A DNA stretch of 64,000 nt from an uncultured Pseudomonadales bacterium (GCA_943787425.1 CALSMJ010000003.1:186001-250000), one strand, 5' to 3'; shown: positions 28,070-38,092, counted from the first letter of the stretch. The notes: generated by a model not told the origin, from the letters alone. Made by a program: numbers and translations.

Positions 28070-28780
28070 CTAGGAAAAAAGCAGTTTTGCCAAATCAACC
28101 CATGCAGGGCGCGAGGCCAGCATCAGTTTAGCGGCCATCGCGGCAAAAAATAGGGACAGGCCAAGCAAACTGGTCCAGTGCAGTCGTTTAAGCTTGATTC
28201 GATCGTAGGCCAACAGGGCTGCAAAGAGGCTCAATTCAATGATCGGAATAAAAACAAATTGGGCGCCGACGGCCTCGACCAGCCTTGCGACAGCAGGATC
28301 AAGAATCAGTATGCCAGCCAAGAGCATCAACCGCTTGTGTGCGCCGCCGTTTGTGCGGTGAAACAATCCCAGCGTAAAGACAAGGGTGAAATTGATCAGA
28401 TCTGTTAGGGGAAACATCATTGATGCGTCATGACTGTTTGATCCAATGCTAAATGCTGGATTGCTATAGGCGGACCGCATCATGAAATAACCCGTCAGTA
28501 ACATCAAAATCGCAAGAATCACGCTCAGTCGGCCCAGGGTCTGATGTAATTTCGGGCGTTGGTTGCCAATCAAATTGGCTTGCAGCGTGAAAAAGACAAA
28601 CCAGGTTAGGAATATCAAGCCGTGAAGATGGTAAAGCAAAGGCAATGAAGCGGGTCCTTCGGGTAAGGCCAGTGCGGAAGCACTAAACCCTGAGATGACG
28701 ATTACCGTCAGCAGGAGGCCAAAGACGGCAAAAAAGGGTTCACCCTTGGTTAAATTAGCAGGTTTTCGATCAGTATCCAT
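28070..28780 (-). CDS. multi-pass membrane protein of unknown function
   Basis: About 236 residues, with some seven hydrophobic segments and short loops. Conserved-looking features are LYHLHGLIFLTWFVFFTLQANLI and KLHQTLGRLS, a His-rich arrangement resembling a poorly characterised family of bacterial membrane proteins with W-x-Q and H-x-x-LGR motifs; conserved His could bind haem or metal, but that is speculation. The ATG at 28780 starts MDTDRKPANLTKG just before the first membrane segment; an in-frame ATG at 28810 adds ten residues, and neither has a clear ribosome-binding site. It is the only gene between the two copies of the promoter-like repeat. Confidence 0.7.
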   Translation of the reverse strand: MDTDRKPANLTKGEPFFAVFGLLLTVIVISGFSASALALPEGPASLPLLYHLHGLIFLTWFVFFTLQANLIGNQRPKLHQTLGRLSVILAILMLLTGYFMMRSAYSNPAFSIGSNSHDASMMFPLTDLINFTLVFTLGLFHRTNGGAHKRLMLLAGILILDPAVARLVEAVGAQFVFIPIIELSLFAALLAYDRIKLKRLHWTSLLGLSLFFAAMAAKLMLASRPAWVDLAKLLFS

Positions 28781-29033
28781 AGGGGTTGAGCAACACCAAT
28801 TACATGACATGACGTAAAAGTTTGTGGGGTTTGTTATCACCTTGCAAGGCGTTTGCGAAGACACAAAAAACCCGTCCGGTATCGTTTTAAGTGATTAACG
28901 GGTTGGATTGGGTGGCCGCAGATTATGAGCGATGGCACGCAGGCCTGCTGAACCCGAGAATCAATTGCAGGGATCATAGCGTTAAGGACGGTTGATGACG
29001 GGCCGGACGGCAAAGGGCGCCATTGTCTTGCCC

Positions 29034-29071
29034 TCGGCAAGCCAAAATCCGTCTTTATAAAAATTAGGCTA
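29034..29071 (+). promoter_or_regulatory. waaA promoter, second copy of the repeated element
   Basis: TCGGCA (29034-29039), 16-base spacer and TATAAA (29056-29061), 80 bases upstream of the waaA ATG. The sequence repeats the element at 27675-27712. As the last promoter-like signal before waaA it probably drives waaA-arsC. Confidence 0.55.
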
Positions 29072-29140
29072 TGGTAGACTTTTCAAAACGTAACCCATCT
29101 CGCGGCACCTTAACGGGCCCTTTCTTACAGCGACGCTCCG

Positions 29141-30418
29141 ATGGTTCGATTGCTCTACAATATTCTGATGCCGCTATTGATTCCCGGCGCTTTGATTCGG
29201 CTTTGGTTCCGCGGTCGGCGAGAACCGGCTTATAGACAGCACTGGGCAGAACGCTTTGGTGAACTGCCAGCGAACCTAAGCGGTGAAACAGATGTGTGGC
29301 TGCATGCGGTTTCAGCCGGCGAAAGCGTAGCGGCCACGCCCTTGATTGAGGCGCTCTTAGCGCAAGGTCATACAATGGTTTTATCAACGACCACGCCAAC
29401 GGGGCGAGCCCAATTGATGCGGCAATTTTCCGGCCGTGCCGTGATTTGCTACGGCCCCTTTGATGTGCCGCGCTGTATTAAGCGCTTTTTAAATCACGTC
29501 AGACCAAAGCTCGCATTAATGATTGAAACTGAAATTTGGCCCAACTGGACGACCGCCTGCGCGTCGCGAGGGATTCCAGTTGCGTTGCTCAATGGCCGGC
29601 TCTCTGAGCGATCGTTTAAAGGGTATCAAAAACTCGGTTCGATGATGGGGGCGACCCTGCGTCAGTTCAGCTGGATTGCGGTGCAATCGACTGCCCATGC
29701 GGACCGGTTTACCGCCCTGGGCGCAACAGCAAATCAATTGTCGGTCACAGGGTCGATCAAGGCCGATCAGGCGCTGCCGGCCGATTTTATCGAACAAGTC
29801 GAGATGATTCAGACGAAGTGTGCCCAGCGCACGCTGTTGCTCGCGGCCAGCACCCATCCTGGAGAAGAGGAGATGCTGTTAGCATCCTTTAAAGCGCTGA
29901 AAGTTGCGCATCCTGACCTGCTGATGGTGTTGGTTCCGCGCCATGTGCAACGGGCAATTGCCTTGCAAACCCTATCCGCTGAGCTGGGATTATTGTCTTG
30001 CCGAGCAACCCTCGACCGGGTTGCCGAGGATACGGATGTGATCATCGTCGATGTGATGGGTCAGCTGTTGTATTGGTATGGAGCGAGCTCGGTTGCCTTT
30101 GTCGGCGGCAGTCTGGTACCTCATGGCGGGCACAATTTTTTAGAGGCGGCGCTGTGTGGCTGCGCCATTGTGACCGGGCCTTGGGTCTTTAACTTTGAAG
30201 CCCAGGCTGAACAGTTTCAGCGCGCCGAGGCACTAACGCTCGTTGCGGATGAACCTGCGCTGAGTGCCGCATTCGAGATGCTCTTGGTGGATCCCGTGAT
30301 CAGGCAGCAGCAGATAGATCGCGCGCAACAGTTGGTCGAGGAAAGTCGCGGGGTGCTTGATAAATTGTTGGTTGGGTTGTCACCGTGGCTGCCTGATCGA
30401 GCCGGTGCGCCAAAATGA
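29141..30418 (+). CDS. waaA: 3-deoxy-D-manno-octulosonic acid (Kdo) transferase
   Basis: Inner-membrane glycosyltransferase that adds Kdo from CMP-Kdo to lipid IVA, the first core step. It has 425 residues. An N-terminal hydrophobic anchor (about 5-22) is followed by the GT30 domain with HAVSAGES, in which Glu61 corresponds to the catalytic base, then TTTPTGR, MIETEIWPN, NGRLSERS, and in the nucleotide-binding half AASTHPGEEE, VPRH and FVGGSLVPHGGHNFLEAALCG. Its stop overlaps the next gene as ATGA. The functional link is to the LpxL-type acyltransferase at 26.7-27.7 kb. Confidence 0.95.
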   Translation: MVRLLYNILMPLLIPGALIRLWFRGRREPAYRQHWAERFGELPANLSGETDVWLHAVSAGESVAATPLIEALLAQGHTMVLSTTTPTGRAQLMRQFSGRAVICYGPFDVPRCIKRFLNHVRPKLALMIETEIWPNWTTACASRGIPVALLNGRLSERSFKGYQKLGSMMGATLRQFSWIAVQSTAHADRFTALGATANQLSVTGSIKADQALPADFIEQVEMIQTKCAQRTLLLAASTHPGEEEMLLASFKALKVAHPDLLMVLVPRHVQRAIALQTLSAELGLLSCRATLDRVAEDTDVIIVDVMGQLLYWYGASSVAFVGGSLVPHGGHNFLEAALCGCAIVTGPWVFNFEAQAEQFQRAEALTLVADEPALSAAFEMLLVDPVIRQQQIDRAQQLVEESRGVLDKLLVGLSPWLPDRAGAPK

Positions 30419-30867
30419 GAATACTGTTTTTATGTACCGGCAATGCCTGTCGCTCACAGATGGCCGAGGGTTGGGCAAGGGCTTTGGCAAACCCTTTGGA
30501 TGTCATTTGTTCCGCTGGCATTGAGGCGCACGGCTTAAACCTTCGGGCAGTTCAAGTGATGTTAGAAGCTGGCATTGATATCAGTGCGCAGACTTCCAAA
30601 GTGATCACATTGTGCGACCTCGACGAGGTCGATCTGGTTGTGACGGTGTGTGGACATGCCGATGAGCATTGTCCTGTTGTGCCGGCAAGGGTAGAAAAAA
30701 TCCATTGGCCACTGCAAGACCCGGCCAGGGCTGAGGGCTCAACGGCCGAGATAGCGGCCGTTTTTAGAGCCGCTCGCGATGATATTCGGGATCGCGTGCA
30801 GGCGCTTTTGACCGACTATGATTGTTTAAATGCGGCTTCGGTCGAACGGTTGGTCCCGAAAAGGTGA
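30415..30867 (+). CDS. ArsC-type arsenate reductase / low-molecular-weight protein tyrosine phosphatase family
   Basis: A 150-residue protein of the LMW-PTPase fold. The P-loop is Cys7-X5-Arg13 (CTGNACRS), with DPA (Asp102) as the general acid loop. Cys79 and Cys86 (VCGHADEHC) have the same seven-residue spacing as the redox pair of the thioredoxin-coupled ArsC of Bacillus and Staphylococcus, which favours arsenate reductase over tyrosine phosphatase. No arsR, arsB or acr3 is adjacent. It overlaps waaA by four bases (ATGA), an unexpected coupling. Confidence 0.82.
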   Translation: MRILFLCTGNACRSQMAEGWARALANPLDVICSAGIEAHGLNLRAVQVMLEAGIDISAQTSKVITLCDLDEVDLVVTVCGHADEHCPVVPARVEKIHWPLQDPARAEGSTAEIAAVFRAARDDIRDRVQALLTDYDCLNAASVERLVPKR

Positions 30868-30895
30868 TAGGCTTGATCTCGAGGCAAGGGCTGTG

Positions 30896-31369
30896 ATGAA
30901 CGTTAAAAAGACCCGCAAAAATCGTCGTTACGTACCAAATCTGAGGGCTGATTTGGAAAGCTGTGATGCCAATTACATTCGGTTTTTGCAGCTGTTCCCA
31001 AATTATCAAGCCCTTGATGCCTTGGTGTTTGCCCTATCGCTTGGCGAGCGTGAGGTCGAAGTCGATATGAGGGTGACCGAGCGGTGCCCCTACACGACCT
31101 TTGTTACGATTTCGGTCAAGGGCGGCTTGGACCAACTGTCCTGGTTGGTTTGGCCGCGATTATCGATTGGTTTGTACCATGATCTTTCAACTGCTGAAGT
31201 GCTTGGGATTGGCGATCATCAAAAGTTGCGACAGCGCTATGAGATACCGAATCAAGCGCTGCACCATCCAGATGAAAAATCACAAGTTAATCGTGCCCTT
31301 GGAGAGTTGCTTGCGGTTTGTATTGAGCACGGTCGAACCCAAGACACGGTAATGATGGTCGATGATTGA
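30896..31369 (+). CDS. yqiB: DUF1249 family protein YqiB
   Basis: A 157-residue protein of the DUF1249/YqiB family. The conserved core runs from YVPNLRADLESCDANYIRF through ERCPYTTFVTI and RLSIGLYHDLSTAEVLG to RYEIPN. No catalytic motif is recognised and function is unknown. The ATG at 30896 follows AAGGG at good spacing. In E. coli yqiB is followed by cpdA, yqiA and parE; here it directly precedes parE, so the two middle genes are gone from this spot. Confidence 0.88.
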   Translation: MNVKKTRKNRRYVPNLRADLESCDANYIRFLQLFPNYQALDALVFALSLGEREVEVDMRVTERCPYTTFVTISVKGGLDQLSWLVWPRLSIGLYHDLSTAEVLGIGDHQKLRQRYEIPNQALHHPDEKSQVNRALGELLAVCIEHGRTQDTVMMVDD

Positions 31370-31391
31370 TACGGCTGGGATTCTTTCCCGT

Positions 31392-31397
31392 TATAAT
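31392..31397 (+). promoter_or_regulatory. -10 hexamer upstream of parE
   Basis: A perfect TATAAT in the 151-base gap between yqiB and parE. The -35 is weak (TTGATA is 20 bases upstream). A CAGTC...GACTG inverted repeat lies between this promoter and the parE start. Confidence 0.45.
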
Positions 31398-31520
31398 CTC
31401 GCGGGCAGTCGGGCGCGCTGAGATCTGAACTGAGTCCTTACCGAAAAAAGTTGAAATCCAGTCTTTAAATGTGCACAGGGACTGTCTCCAGGAGTCATTA
31501 AGCGTTGGAATTTGAAATTT

Positions 31521-33422
31521 ATGGCCAGTAACTACCAGTCTGATTCGATCGAAGTGTTAGAGGGTCTGGATCCCGTTCGGAAACGGCCCGGGATGTATAC
31601 CGAAACGACGCGTCCCAATCACTTGGCCCAAGAGGTGATCGATAACTGCGTCGATGAAGCGCTGGAAGGCCACGCCAGTGAAATTATGGTGATCCTGCAA
31701 AAAGACGATGCCATGGTGATCAGCGACAATGGTCGCGGGATGCCCGTTGATCTGCATCAAAAGGAAAAAGTCTCCGGCGTTGAGTTGATTCTGACGCGGC
31801 TGCATTCTGGTGCAAAGTTCAACAGCGATCAGTATCGCTTCTCCGGTGGCCTCCATGGTGTGGGCGTGTCGGTGGTTAATGCGTTGTCTGAGCGATTTGA
31901 AGTGTTTGTGAAGCGCGAAGGCAACCTGCACCACATGGGCTTTAAAGATGGGGTTAAGGTTTCGCCCTTATCCATCCTCGAACCCGTCAGCAAGCGTAAT
32001 ACGGGTACCACGATCGAATTCAAACCCAACCCGAAATATTTTGACAGCCCTAAGTTTTCGGTCTCAAGACTAAAACATCTGCTGCGTGCCAAGGCGGTGC
32101 TGTGTCCCGGGCTCAGGGTCATCTTCAAAAATGAGCATGAAACGACTATTGAGGATCAAACGACCGAATGGCTGTACGCCGAAGGCTTAGAAGATTACCT
32201 GTCGACCGAGCTAGCAGGGTTTGAGGTGCTACCCAGTGAGCCCTTTACCGGTGCCCAAGCGGGTCCAAACGAAGCGGTGGATTGGGCCGTGCAATGGCTG
32301 CCAGAGGGTGGCCAGCCCTTAACCGAGAGTTACGTCAACTTGATTCCGACAGGCATGGGCGGGACCCATGTTAATGGGTTTCGCACCGGCTTGCTGGAAG
32401 CGCTGCGGGAGTTTTGCGAATTTAGAAACTTACTGCCCAGGGGTTTGAAAATTTCTGGAGAAGATATTTGGGAGCGGTGCGCGTATGTTTTATCCGCGAA
32501 AATGCTGGACCCCCAGTTTGCGGGCCAAACCAAAGATCGCTTAAATTCTCGTGATATTGCGGGCTACATTGCCTCTGCCGTCAAAGACAGTTTTAGCCTT
32601 TGGTTGAATCAGCATACCGAAGAAGGTCAAAAGCTGGCTGAGATGGCCATTAATAATGCACAGGCGCGATTGCGAGCGGGTAAGAAAATCGCACGAAAGA
32701 AGGTCACAACGGGCCCGGCGTTGCCCGGCAAGTTGACCGATTGCTCGTGTCAGGATGCGATGATGGGTGAGTTGTTTCTGGTTGAGGGGGATTCAGCTGG
32801 CGGTTCTGCAAAACAAGCGCGCGATCGAGAGACCCAGGCCATCATGCCGCTCAAGGGCAAAATCTTAAATACGTGGGAAGTTCATTCAGCGGATATCCTA
32901 GCCTCGCAAGAGGTGCATGATATTTCTGTGGCACTGGGTATGGATCCGGGCTCCGATGATTTGTCCGGATTGCGCTATGGCAAAATTTGTATATTGGCCG
33001 ATGCCGATTCTGACGGCTTGCATATTTGTAGCTTGCTGATTGCGTTGTTTGTGCGCCACTTTCCAGCTTTGGTGCGAGAAGGCCATGTCTTTGTTGCGAT
33101 GCCGCCGCTGTATCGGGTCGATGTCGGCAAAGAGGTCTTCTATGCGCTGGATGAGTCTGAGCGGGTCGCAATCCTGAATCGGATTGAAAGTCAGAAAATC
33201 AAAGGCAAGGTCTCAGTGCAACGATTCAAAGGCTTAGGCGAAATGAATGCGCTGCAACTGAGGGAGACGGCAATGTCGGCCGATACCCGTCGGTTGGTGC
33301 GCTTGACCATTGAGGATTCCGAAAAAGTCGATAACTTGCTGGATATGCTGCTCGCTAAGAAACGGGCGGGCGATCGTAAAATTTGGCTGGAACGCAAAGG
33401 CGACCTCGCCGAACTGAACTAG
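31521..33422 (+). CDS. parE: DNA topoisomerase IV subunit B
   Basis: ATPase subunit of topoisomerase IV, which decatenates daughter chromosomes. It has 633 residues: a GHKL ATPase domain (about 1-220, with VIDNCVDEALEGHA, DNGRGMPV, GGLHGVGVSVVNAL), a transducer domain with GTHVNGFRTGL, and a C-terminal Toprim domain with the EGDSAGG motif, PLKGKILN, and DADSDGLHI (metal-binding Asp residues), ending in RFKGLGEMN. The ATG at 31521 is chosen over an in-frame TTG three codons upstream. It forms an operon with parC, 15 bases downstream. Confidence 0.96.
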   Translation: MASNYQSDSIEVLEGLDPVRKRPGMYTETTRPNHLAQEVIDNCVDEALEGHASEIMVILQKDDAMVISDNGRGMPVDLHQKEKVSGVELILTRLHSGAKFNSDQYRFSGGLHGVGVSVVNALSERFEVFVKREGNLHHMGFKDGVKVSPLSILEPVSKRNTGTTIEFKPNPKYFDSPKFSVSRLKHLLRAKAVLCPGLRVIFKNEHETTIEDQTTEWLYAEGLEDYLSTELAGFEVLPSEPFTGAQAGPNEAVDWAVQWLPEGGQPLTESYVNLIPTGMGGTHVNGFRTGLLEALREFCEFRNLLPRGLKISGEDIWERCAYVLSAKMLDPQFAGQTKDRLNSRDIAGYIASAVKDSFSLWLNQHTEEGQKLAEMAINNAQARLRAGKKIARKKVTTGPALPGKLTDCSCQDAMMGELFLVEGDSAGGSAKQARDRETQAIMPLKGKILNTWEVHSADILASQEVHDISVALGMDPGSDDLSGLRYGKICILADADSDGLHICSLLIALFVRHFPALVREGHVFVAMPPLYRVDVGKEVFYALDESERVAILNRIESQKIKGKVSVQRFKGLGEMNALQLRETAMSADTRRLVRLTIEDSEKVDNLLDMLLAKKRAGDRKIWLERKGDLAELN

Positions 33423-33437
33423 ATTCAAGGAAAAACC

Positions 33438-35684
33438 ATGACACTCGAGCAAGATGTCAGCAACATCGAAACCCAATCGCTGGCTGAATTTACTGAAAGT
33501 GCCTACTTAAACTACGCAATGTATGTCATCAATGACCGGGCCTTGCCGCATATTGGCGATGGTTTGAAGCCCGTTCAGCGCCGGATAACCTATGCGATGA
33601 GTGAGCTTCGGTTAACCGCCGATGCGAAATACATGAAGTCTGCGCGCACCATTGGCGACGTGATCGGTAAGTACCATCCCCATGGTGATTCCGCGAGTTA
33701 TGAAGCCATGGTCTTAATGGCTCAGAGCTTTACCTATCGGTACCCGTTGGTCGATGGTCAAGGCAATTGGGGGTCGCCCGATGACCCAAAATCCTATGCG
33801 GCCATGCGGTACACCGAGTCAAAACTGACCCAGTATTCAAAAGTGTTGTTGTCGGAGCTTGGCCAGGGAACGGTGGATTGGATTCCCAATTTTGATGGCA
33901 CGATGGAAGAACCGGTGGTGTTGCCGGCACGCCTACCCAATTTGTTGCTCAATGGCGGCACCGGGATCGCCGTGGGGATGGCAACTGATATTTTGCCGCA
34001 CAACTTAAATGAAATTGTAAGCGCCTGTATTCACCTGCTGGATTCGCCAAAAGCAACGGTTGCAGACCTTATGACGCACGTCCGCGGCCCAGATTTCCCG
34101 ACGGGGGCAGAAATTATTTCGAGCCCCGAAGAAATTCAGCAAACCTATGAAACCGGTCGCGGTTCGGTGCGCGCCCGAGCGGTTTATAGCATTGAAGACG
34201 GTGAGGTCGTCGTTGAAGCGTTACCCTACCAGGTTTCAGGCACCAAGATTCTTGAGCAAATTGCTGGCCAGATGCAGGCTAAAAAATTACCGATGGTGGT
34301 TGATTTGCGCGACGAGTCCGATCATGAAAATCCAACTCGAATCGTGATTGTACCCAAGAGTAACCGGGTCGATCTGGATGCCTTGATGGGTCACCTCTTT
34401 GCCAGCACGGACTTAGAGCGAACCTATCGGATAAATCAAAATGTCATCCAACTCAGCGGCCGGCCAGGCGTATGCTCGCTCAAAGAACTCCTAAGCCAGT
34501 GGCTGACCTACCGACAAACCACGGTTCTGAGACGGTTGCAGTTCAGGCTTGAGAAGATTTTAGACCGCTTGCATCTCCTTGAAGGCTTGATGATCGCTTT
34601 TTTGAACATTGATGAAGTCATTCACATTATTCGAACTGAAGATAAACCGAAACAGGTGTTGATCGAACGTTTCGCGCTCAGTGACCGTCAAGCCGAAGCG
34701 ATCCTTGACTTGCGGTTGCGGCAGTTGGCCAAGCTGGAAGAAGTCAAGATTCGGGGCGAGCAGGACGAGCTCGCCACCGAACGGCAGTCTTTGGAGCAGA
34801 TTATTGGCTCTAAAGCACGGCTTCGCACCCTCATCAAAAAAGAGTTGCTGCAAGATGCCGAAACTTACGGTGATGCTCGGCGATCGAAAATTGTTGTGCG
34901 CCAAGAGGCGCAGGCTTTTTCAGAACGGGACCTGATGTCGAACGACCCGATCACCGTCGTTTTGTCAGAAAACGGGTGGGTCCGGGCAGCGAAGGGTCAC
35001 GAGGTGAAGGTCGAGGAGTTAAGTTATCGTTCTGGGGATCAGTTCCTGGTTGCGGCCTTGGGGAAATCTAACCAAACCGCGGTGTTCATTGACAGTGCCG
35101 GCCGCAGTTATGCACTGGCCGCACACACGCTGCCGTCGGCTCGGGGTCAAGGCGAGCCGTTAACAGGTAAGCTGAATCCGCCTGCTGGGAGTCGCTTTAC
35201 CGGGTTAATTTTAGATGAACCGGACCAAAAGTACCTGATTGTCAGCGATGCGGGCTATGGGTTTATTGGGCAAGTCGAGGATATGATCAGCAAAAATAAA
35301 GCCGGAAAATCGTATCTCAGCGTGCCAAACGGCGCCCAAGCAATGGCGCCGTCTCGGGTCGAGGCGTTAGACGAACAGTTGATCGCGGCTTTTACCACCG
35401 AGGGACGGTTGTTGATTTTTGAAGCGAAAGAATTACCGGAACTGGGGCGAGGCAAAGGCAATAAATTGATTAATATTCCAAGCGCTGCGCTAAAAAGTAG
35501 GGCTGAATTCCTTGGGCATGTCGTGATATTTTCCGCCTCCGATGCCCTGACCGTATATTCGGGTAAACGGCACATCACGTTAACGCTCAAAGAGCTGACC
35601 CACTATCGAGGCGAGCGCGCCCGTCGCGGCTTAAAATTGCCGCGCGGGTTTCAAAAGGTTGATCGCGTGGAAATCAAGCGCTGA
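33438..35684 (+). CDS. parC: DNA topoisomerase IV subunit A
   Basis: DNA-cleaving subunit of topoisomerase IV, 748 residues. The winged-helix region holds the catalytic Tyr125 in [10 protein letters not shown]. The quinolone-resistance region reads [12 protein letters not shown] with the susceptible-type Ser85 and Glu89 (Ser80 and Glu84 in E. coli). [17 protein letters not shown] and a C-terminal beta-pinwheel domain from about residue 490 follow; that domain lacks the GyrA-box, supporting ParC over GyrA. Context with parE agrees. Confidence 0.96.
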   Translation: MTLEQDVSNIETQSLAEFTESAYLNYAMYVINDRALPHIGDGLKPVQRRITYAMSELRLTADAKYMKSARTIGDVIGKYHPHGDSASYEAMVLMAQSFTYRYPLVDGQGNWGSPDDPKSYAAMRYTESKLTQYSKVLLSELGQGTVDWIPNFDGTMEEPVVLPARLPNLLLNGGTGIAVGMATDILPHNLNEIVSACIHLLDSPKATVADLMTHVRGPDFPTGAEIISSPEEIQQTYETGRGSVRARAVYSIEDGEVVVEALPYQVSGTKILEQIAGQMQAKKLPMVVDLRDESDHENPTRIVIVPKSNRVDLDALMGHLFASTDLERTYRINQNVIQLSGRPGVCSLKELLSQWLTYRQTTVLRRLQFRLEKILDRLHLLEGLMIAFLNIDEVIHIIRTEDKPKQVLIERFALSDRQAEAILDLRLRQLAKLEEVKIRGEQDELATERQSLEQIIGSKARLRTLIKKELLQDAETYGDARRSKIVVRQEAQAFSERDLMSNDPITVVLSENGWVRAAKGHEVKVEELSYRSGDQFLVAALGKSNQTAVFIDSAGRSYALAAHTLPSARGQGEPLTGKLNPPAGSRFTGLILDEPDQKYLIVSDAGYGFIGQVEDMISKNKAGKSYLSVPNGAQAMAPSRVEALDEQLIAAFTTEGRLLIFEAKELPELGRGKGNKLINIPSAALKSRAEFLGHVVIFSASDALTVYSGKRHITLTLKELTHYRGERARRGLKLPRGFQKVDRVEIKR

Positions 35685-35692
35685 TTCACCGC

Positions 35693-36703
35693 TTAGACGG
35701 GAGGGTTGATCGTGAGCGTGTGCAGCACCAGGTCTGAGGCAAAGGACGACGACAGTGGCGCGGTTTCGAAAGCGGGCTGTGTGATGTGCGCGAGGTGCGT
35801 TTTGGTTTTCTCGTCTAGAACCAGGGCGCCTTGACTGAGCGATGCAAGGTACTTAACCCGCTTGCCCAGGGCCTGCGAGGCCTCGGCGAGGTCAATGCCA
35901 TAGGCCATACGGATGTTGAGGTCGGGCACCGCTGCCAACTGGGGACGCATCGCCTCAAAGAATTCAAGGCCCTGTTGGGCCGGGTCAGCGCTCCGGAAGT
36001 GCACTTCATAATCGCCGGGCTGAAGCTCGGTTAATTGTCCAAAATGCCGACCGGCAGCTGCTTTGAGTGCAGTCAATGGCACGAGTCTTGGCGGGTCGAG
36101 CCTGATTGAAAATATCGCAATCGAAGTACTGGCTGAAGGCGCTTGCGTCGCGTCGACAACCGACCTGGGTGCAGCCGGTTCTCGGCCGAGCCTCAAGCTG
36201 AGCCAAACTAAAATGAAGTCACCAAATTGCCAAACGGTGAAAGTCATGACGATTGTCATGACGGTCATCACGCAAAGGATCTGGATCAAAAGGGCGTGCA
36301 TTGCGGCGACGCTCGGGGCTTGATTCACGATCAGTGACAGCCGGCCGATGATTAAACCTTCATGCTGTAAGACGGCTGAGTATTCGGCGCGACGGGCCGG
36401 GGCCTTGCCACTGGCCAGCACCAAACGGTTATCAGGGCTGATCACTTCAGCGCGACCCATGCCTGTCGCCTGTGCCAATTGATCCAGAATTACGGCAAGC
36501 GCAACCCAATCCTCGGTCACTAAATACAGCGCGGCGTCGGATGTCTTATGGGTTAATAAGGTTTCTGCGAGTTGCTGTTCAGCTTCGCTCGTTTGAGATT
36601 GAACGCTGATTACCGCCATCAGGAGTACGAGGCCACTGCTGAACAGAAAGGGCACGATACACAGTGTTAATATGCGAAAGCGTAAATCTTGCATAACAAA
36701 CAT
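35693..36703 (-). CDS. AhpA/YtjB-like bitopic membrane protein
   Basis: 336 residues with an N-terminal membrane segment (about 10-33), a periplasmic domain (about 34-130, with VALAVILDQLAQATGM and a HEGLIIGRLSLIVN stretch), a second membrane segment (about 136-158) and a cytoplasmic part to the end. This layout and its position head-to-head with serB match YtjB/Smp of E. coli and AhpA-type proteins of Pseudomonas. No HAMP-kinase or cyclase signature is visible in the cytoplasmic part. Function is uncertain. The ATG at 36694 is an alternative start. The end is 8 bases from the parC stop, tail to tail. Confidence 0.65.
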   Translation of the reverse strand: MFVMQDLRFRILTLCIVPFLFSSGLVLLMAVISVQSQTSEAEQQLAETLLTHKTSDAALYLVTEDWVALAVILDQLAQATGMGRAEVISPDNRLVLASGKAPARRAEYSAVLQHEGLIIGRLSLIVNQAPSVAAMHALLIQILCVMTVMTIVMTFTVWQFGDFILVWLSLRLGREPAAPRSVVDATQAPSASTSIAIFSIRLDPPRLVPLTALKAAAGRHFGQLTELQPGDYEVHFRSADPAQQGLEFFEAMRPQLAAVPDLNIRMAYGIDLAEASQALGKRVKYLASLSQGALVLDEKTKTHLAHITQPAFETAPLSSSFASDLVLHTLTINPPV

Positions 36704-36800
36704 CGAAGAATTCGTGGCGCGCAGTATATCGCACTAGCTTGTCGGCTGTCGCCGTGGCGTCAATTGTTGGATAATGCGCGCTCGTCGAGGAAGTAGAACA

Positions 36801-38009
36801 ATGCAGAGTGTCTTTCTTATCAATGTTACCGGTCAGGACCGTCGGGGGCTGACCGCAAAGTTGACGGACCTTCTGGCCCAGGCCGAAATGGACGTGCTGG
36901 ATATGGGGCAGTCGGTGATTCATGACTATTTAACCTTGGGCATTTTGGTGCGTTCAGCGCCCGAGCAAAACGGCGCAATCGATCGCCTAAAATCGATGTT
37001 TCTCGCAGAAGGGTTGTCGGTTGAAGCGGAAGTTGTGACCGATCTTGAGTATGCCGATTGGGTCGGCCGGCAGGGCCAGACGCGCAGCATCTTGACCATT
37101 CTGGGTCGAAAAATAACCGCAGCGCAGTTGTCTCGTTTAGCGCACATCGTAGCGGATGAAGGCCTAAATATTGATCATATTAACCGGCTCTCTGGACGCG
37201 TCCCGCTTGAACCGTCGGAAAAGCCAACGCGGGCCTGTCTTGAATGGTCGCTTCGGGGGACACCAAGTCCATTGTTCAGAAAAAAACTGATGGCGCTGGC
37301 GACGGAGCTGACGCTGGATCTTGCGGTACAAGAAGACGGCATCTATCGTCGGCATCGACGACTGATTGCTTTTGACATGGACTCAACGCTCATTGAAACC
37401 GAAGTCATTGATGAGTTGGCGAAACACAAGGGGGTAGGGGCCGAGGTTGCCAAAATTACCCACGAAGCGATGTCTGGAGACCTTGATTTTCGGGAAAGTT
37501 TGATCCGGCGCGTGGCGCTGCTTGAGGGCTTACCTGAGACAACCCTGGGCGCGGTAGCTGCGCAATTGCCACTCACTGAAGGGGTGGCGTCGTTGTTCAA
37601 GACTTTAAAGTTACTAGGCTACAAAACGGCGATCCTATCCGGCGGATTTGATTATTTTGGTCATGCCTTGCAGGCCCAATTGGGCGTTGATCATGTTTTT
37701 GCGAATCGATTAGAAATTGTAGACGGCTTTTTAACCGGGCGGGTTTTGGCGCCTGTGGTGGATGCTGAAGCAAAAGCACGGATCCTAAGGGCACTGGCCC
37801 AGAAAGAAGGGATCTCCATGGCCCAAACCATTGCCGTAGGCGATGGTGCAAACGACTTAGAAATGCTGGGCGCAGCAGGGTTGGGCATCGCGTATCACGC
37901 GAAGGAACTGGTTCGAGCTCGGTCTCGTCACGCAATCTCGACCCTTGGGCTCGACAGTATTCTGTATTTGCTGGGAATCAGTGATCGAGACCAGCTCGGG
38001 GTGCATTAG
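36801..38009 (+). CDS. serB: phosphoserine phosphatase
   Basis: Last step of serine synthesis: hydrolyses O-phosphoserine. It has 402 residues, the long form with two N-terminal ACT-like domains (about 1-170; FLINVTGQDRRGLTAKLTDLL and SILTILGRKITAAQL) that in relatives sense serine, followed by a HAD domain with motif I FDMDSTLIE (Asp192, Asp194), AILSGGFDYF, and motif III/IV AVGDGANDLEML. The ATG at 36801 has GAGGAAG upstream. Product serine feeds glycine and thus the glycine cleavage operon in this window. Confidence 0.95.
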   Translation: MQSVFLINVTGQDRRGLTAKLTDLLAQAEMDVLDMGQSVIHDYLTLGILVRSAPEQNGAIDRLKSMFLAEGLSVEAEVVTDLEYADWVGRQGQTRSILTILGRKITAAQLSRLAHIVADEGLNIDHINRLSGRVPLEPSEKPTRACLEWSLRGTPSPLFRKKLMALATELTLDLAVQEDGIYRRHRRLIAFDMDSTLIETEVIDELAKHKGVGAEVAKITHEAMSGDLDFRESLIRRVALLEGLPETTLGAVAAQLPLTEGVASLFKTLKLLGYKTAILSGGFDYFGHALQAQLGVDHVFANRLEIVDGFLTGRVLAPVVDAEAKARILRALAQKEGISMAQTIAVGDGANDLEMLGAAGLGIAYHAKELVRARSRHAISTLGLDSILYLLGISDRDQLGVH

Positions 38010-38092
38010 TCCATTGGCCTCGCCATTGGCTGTAGAATCTCGGTAAGATAGCGTGCTGGAGAGATCAAGCACAGTGTAGGTAGAGGGTAGTT

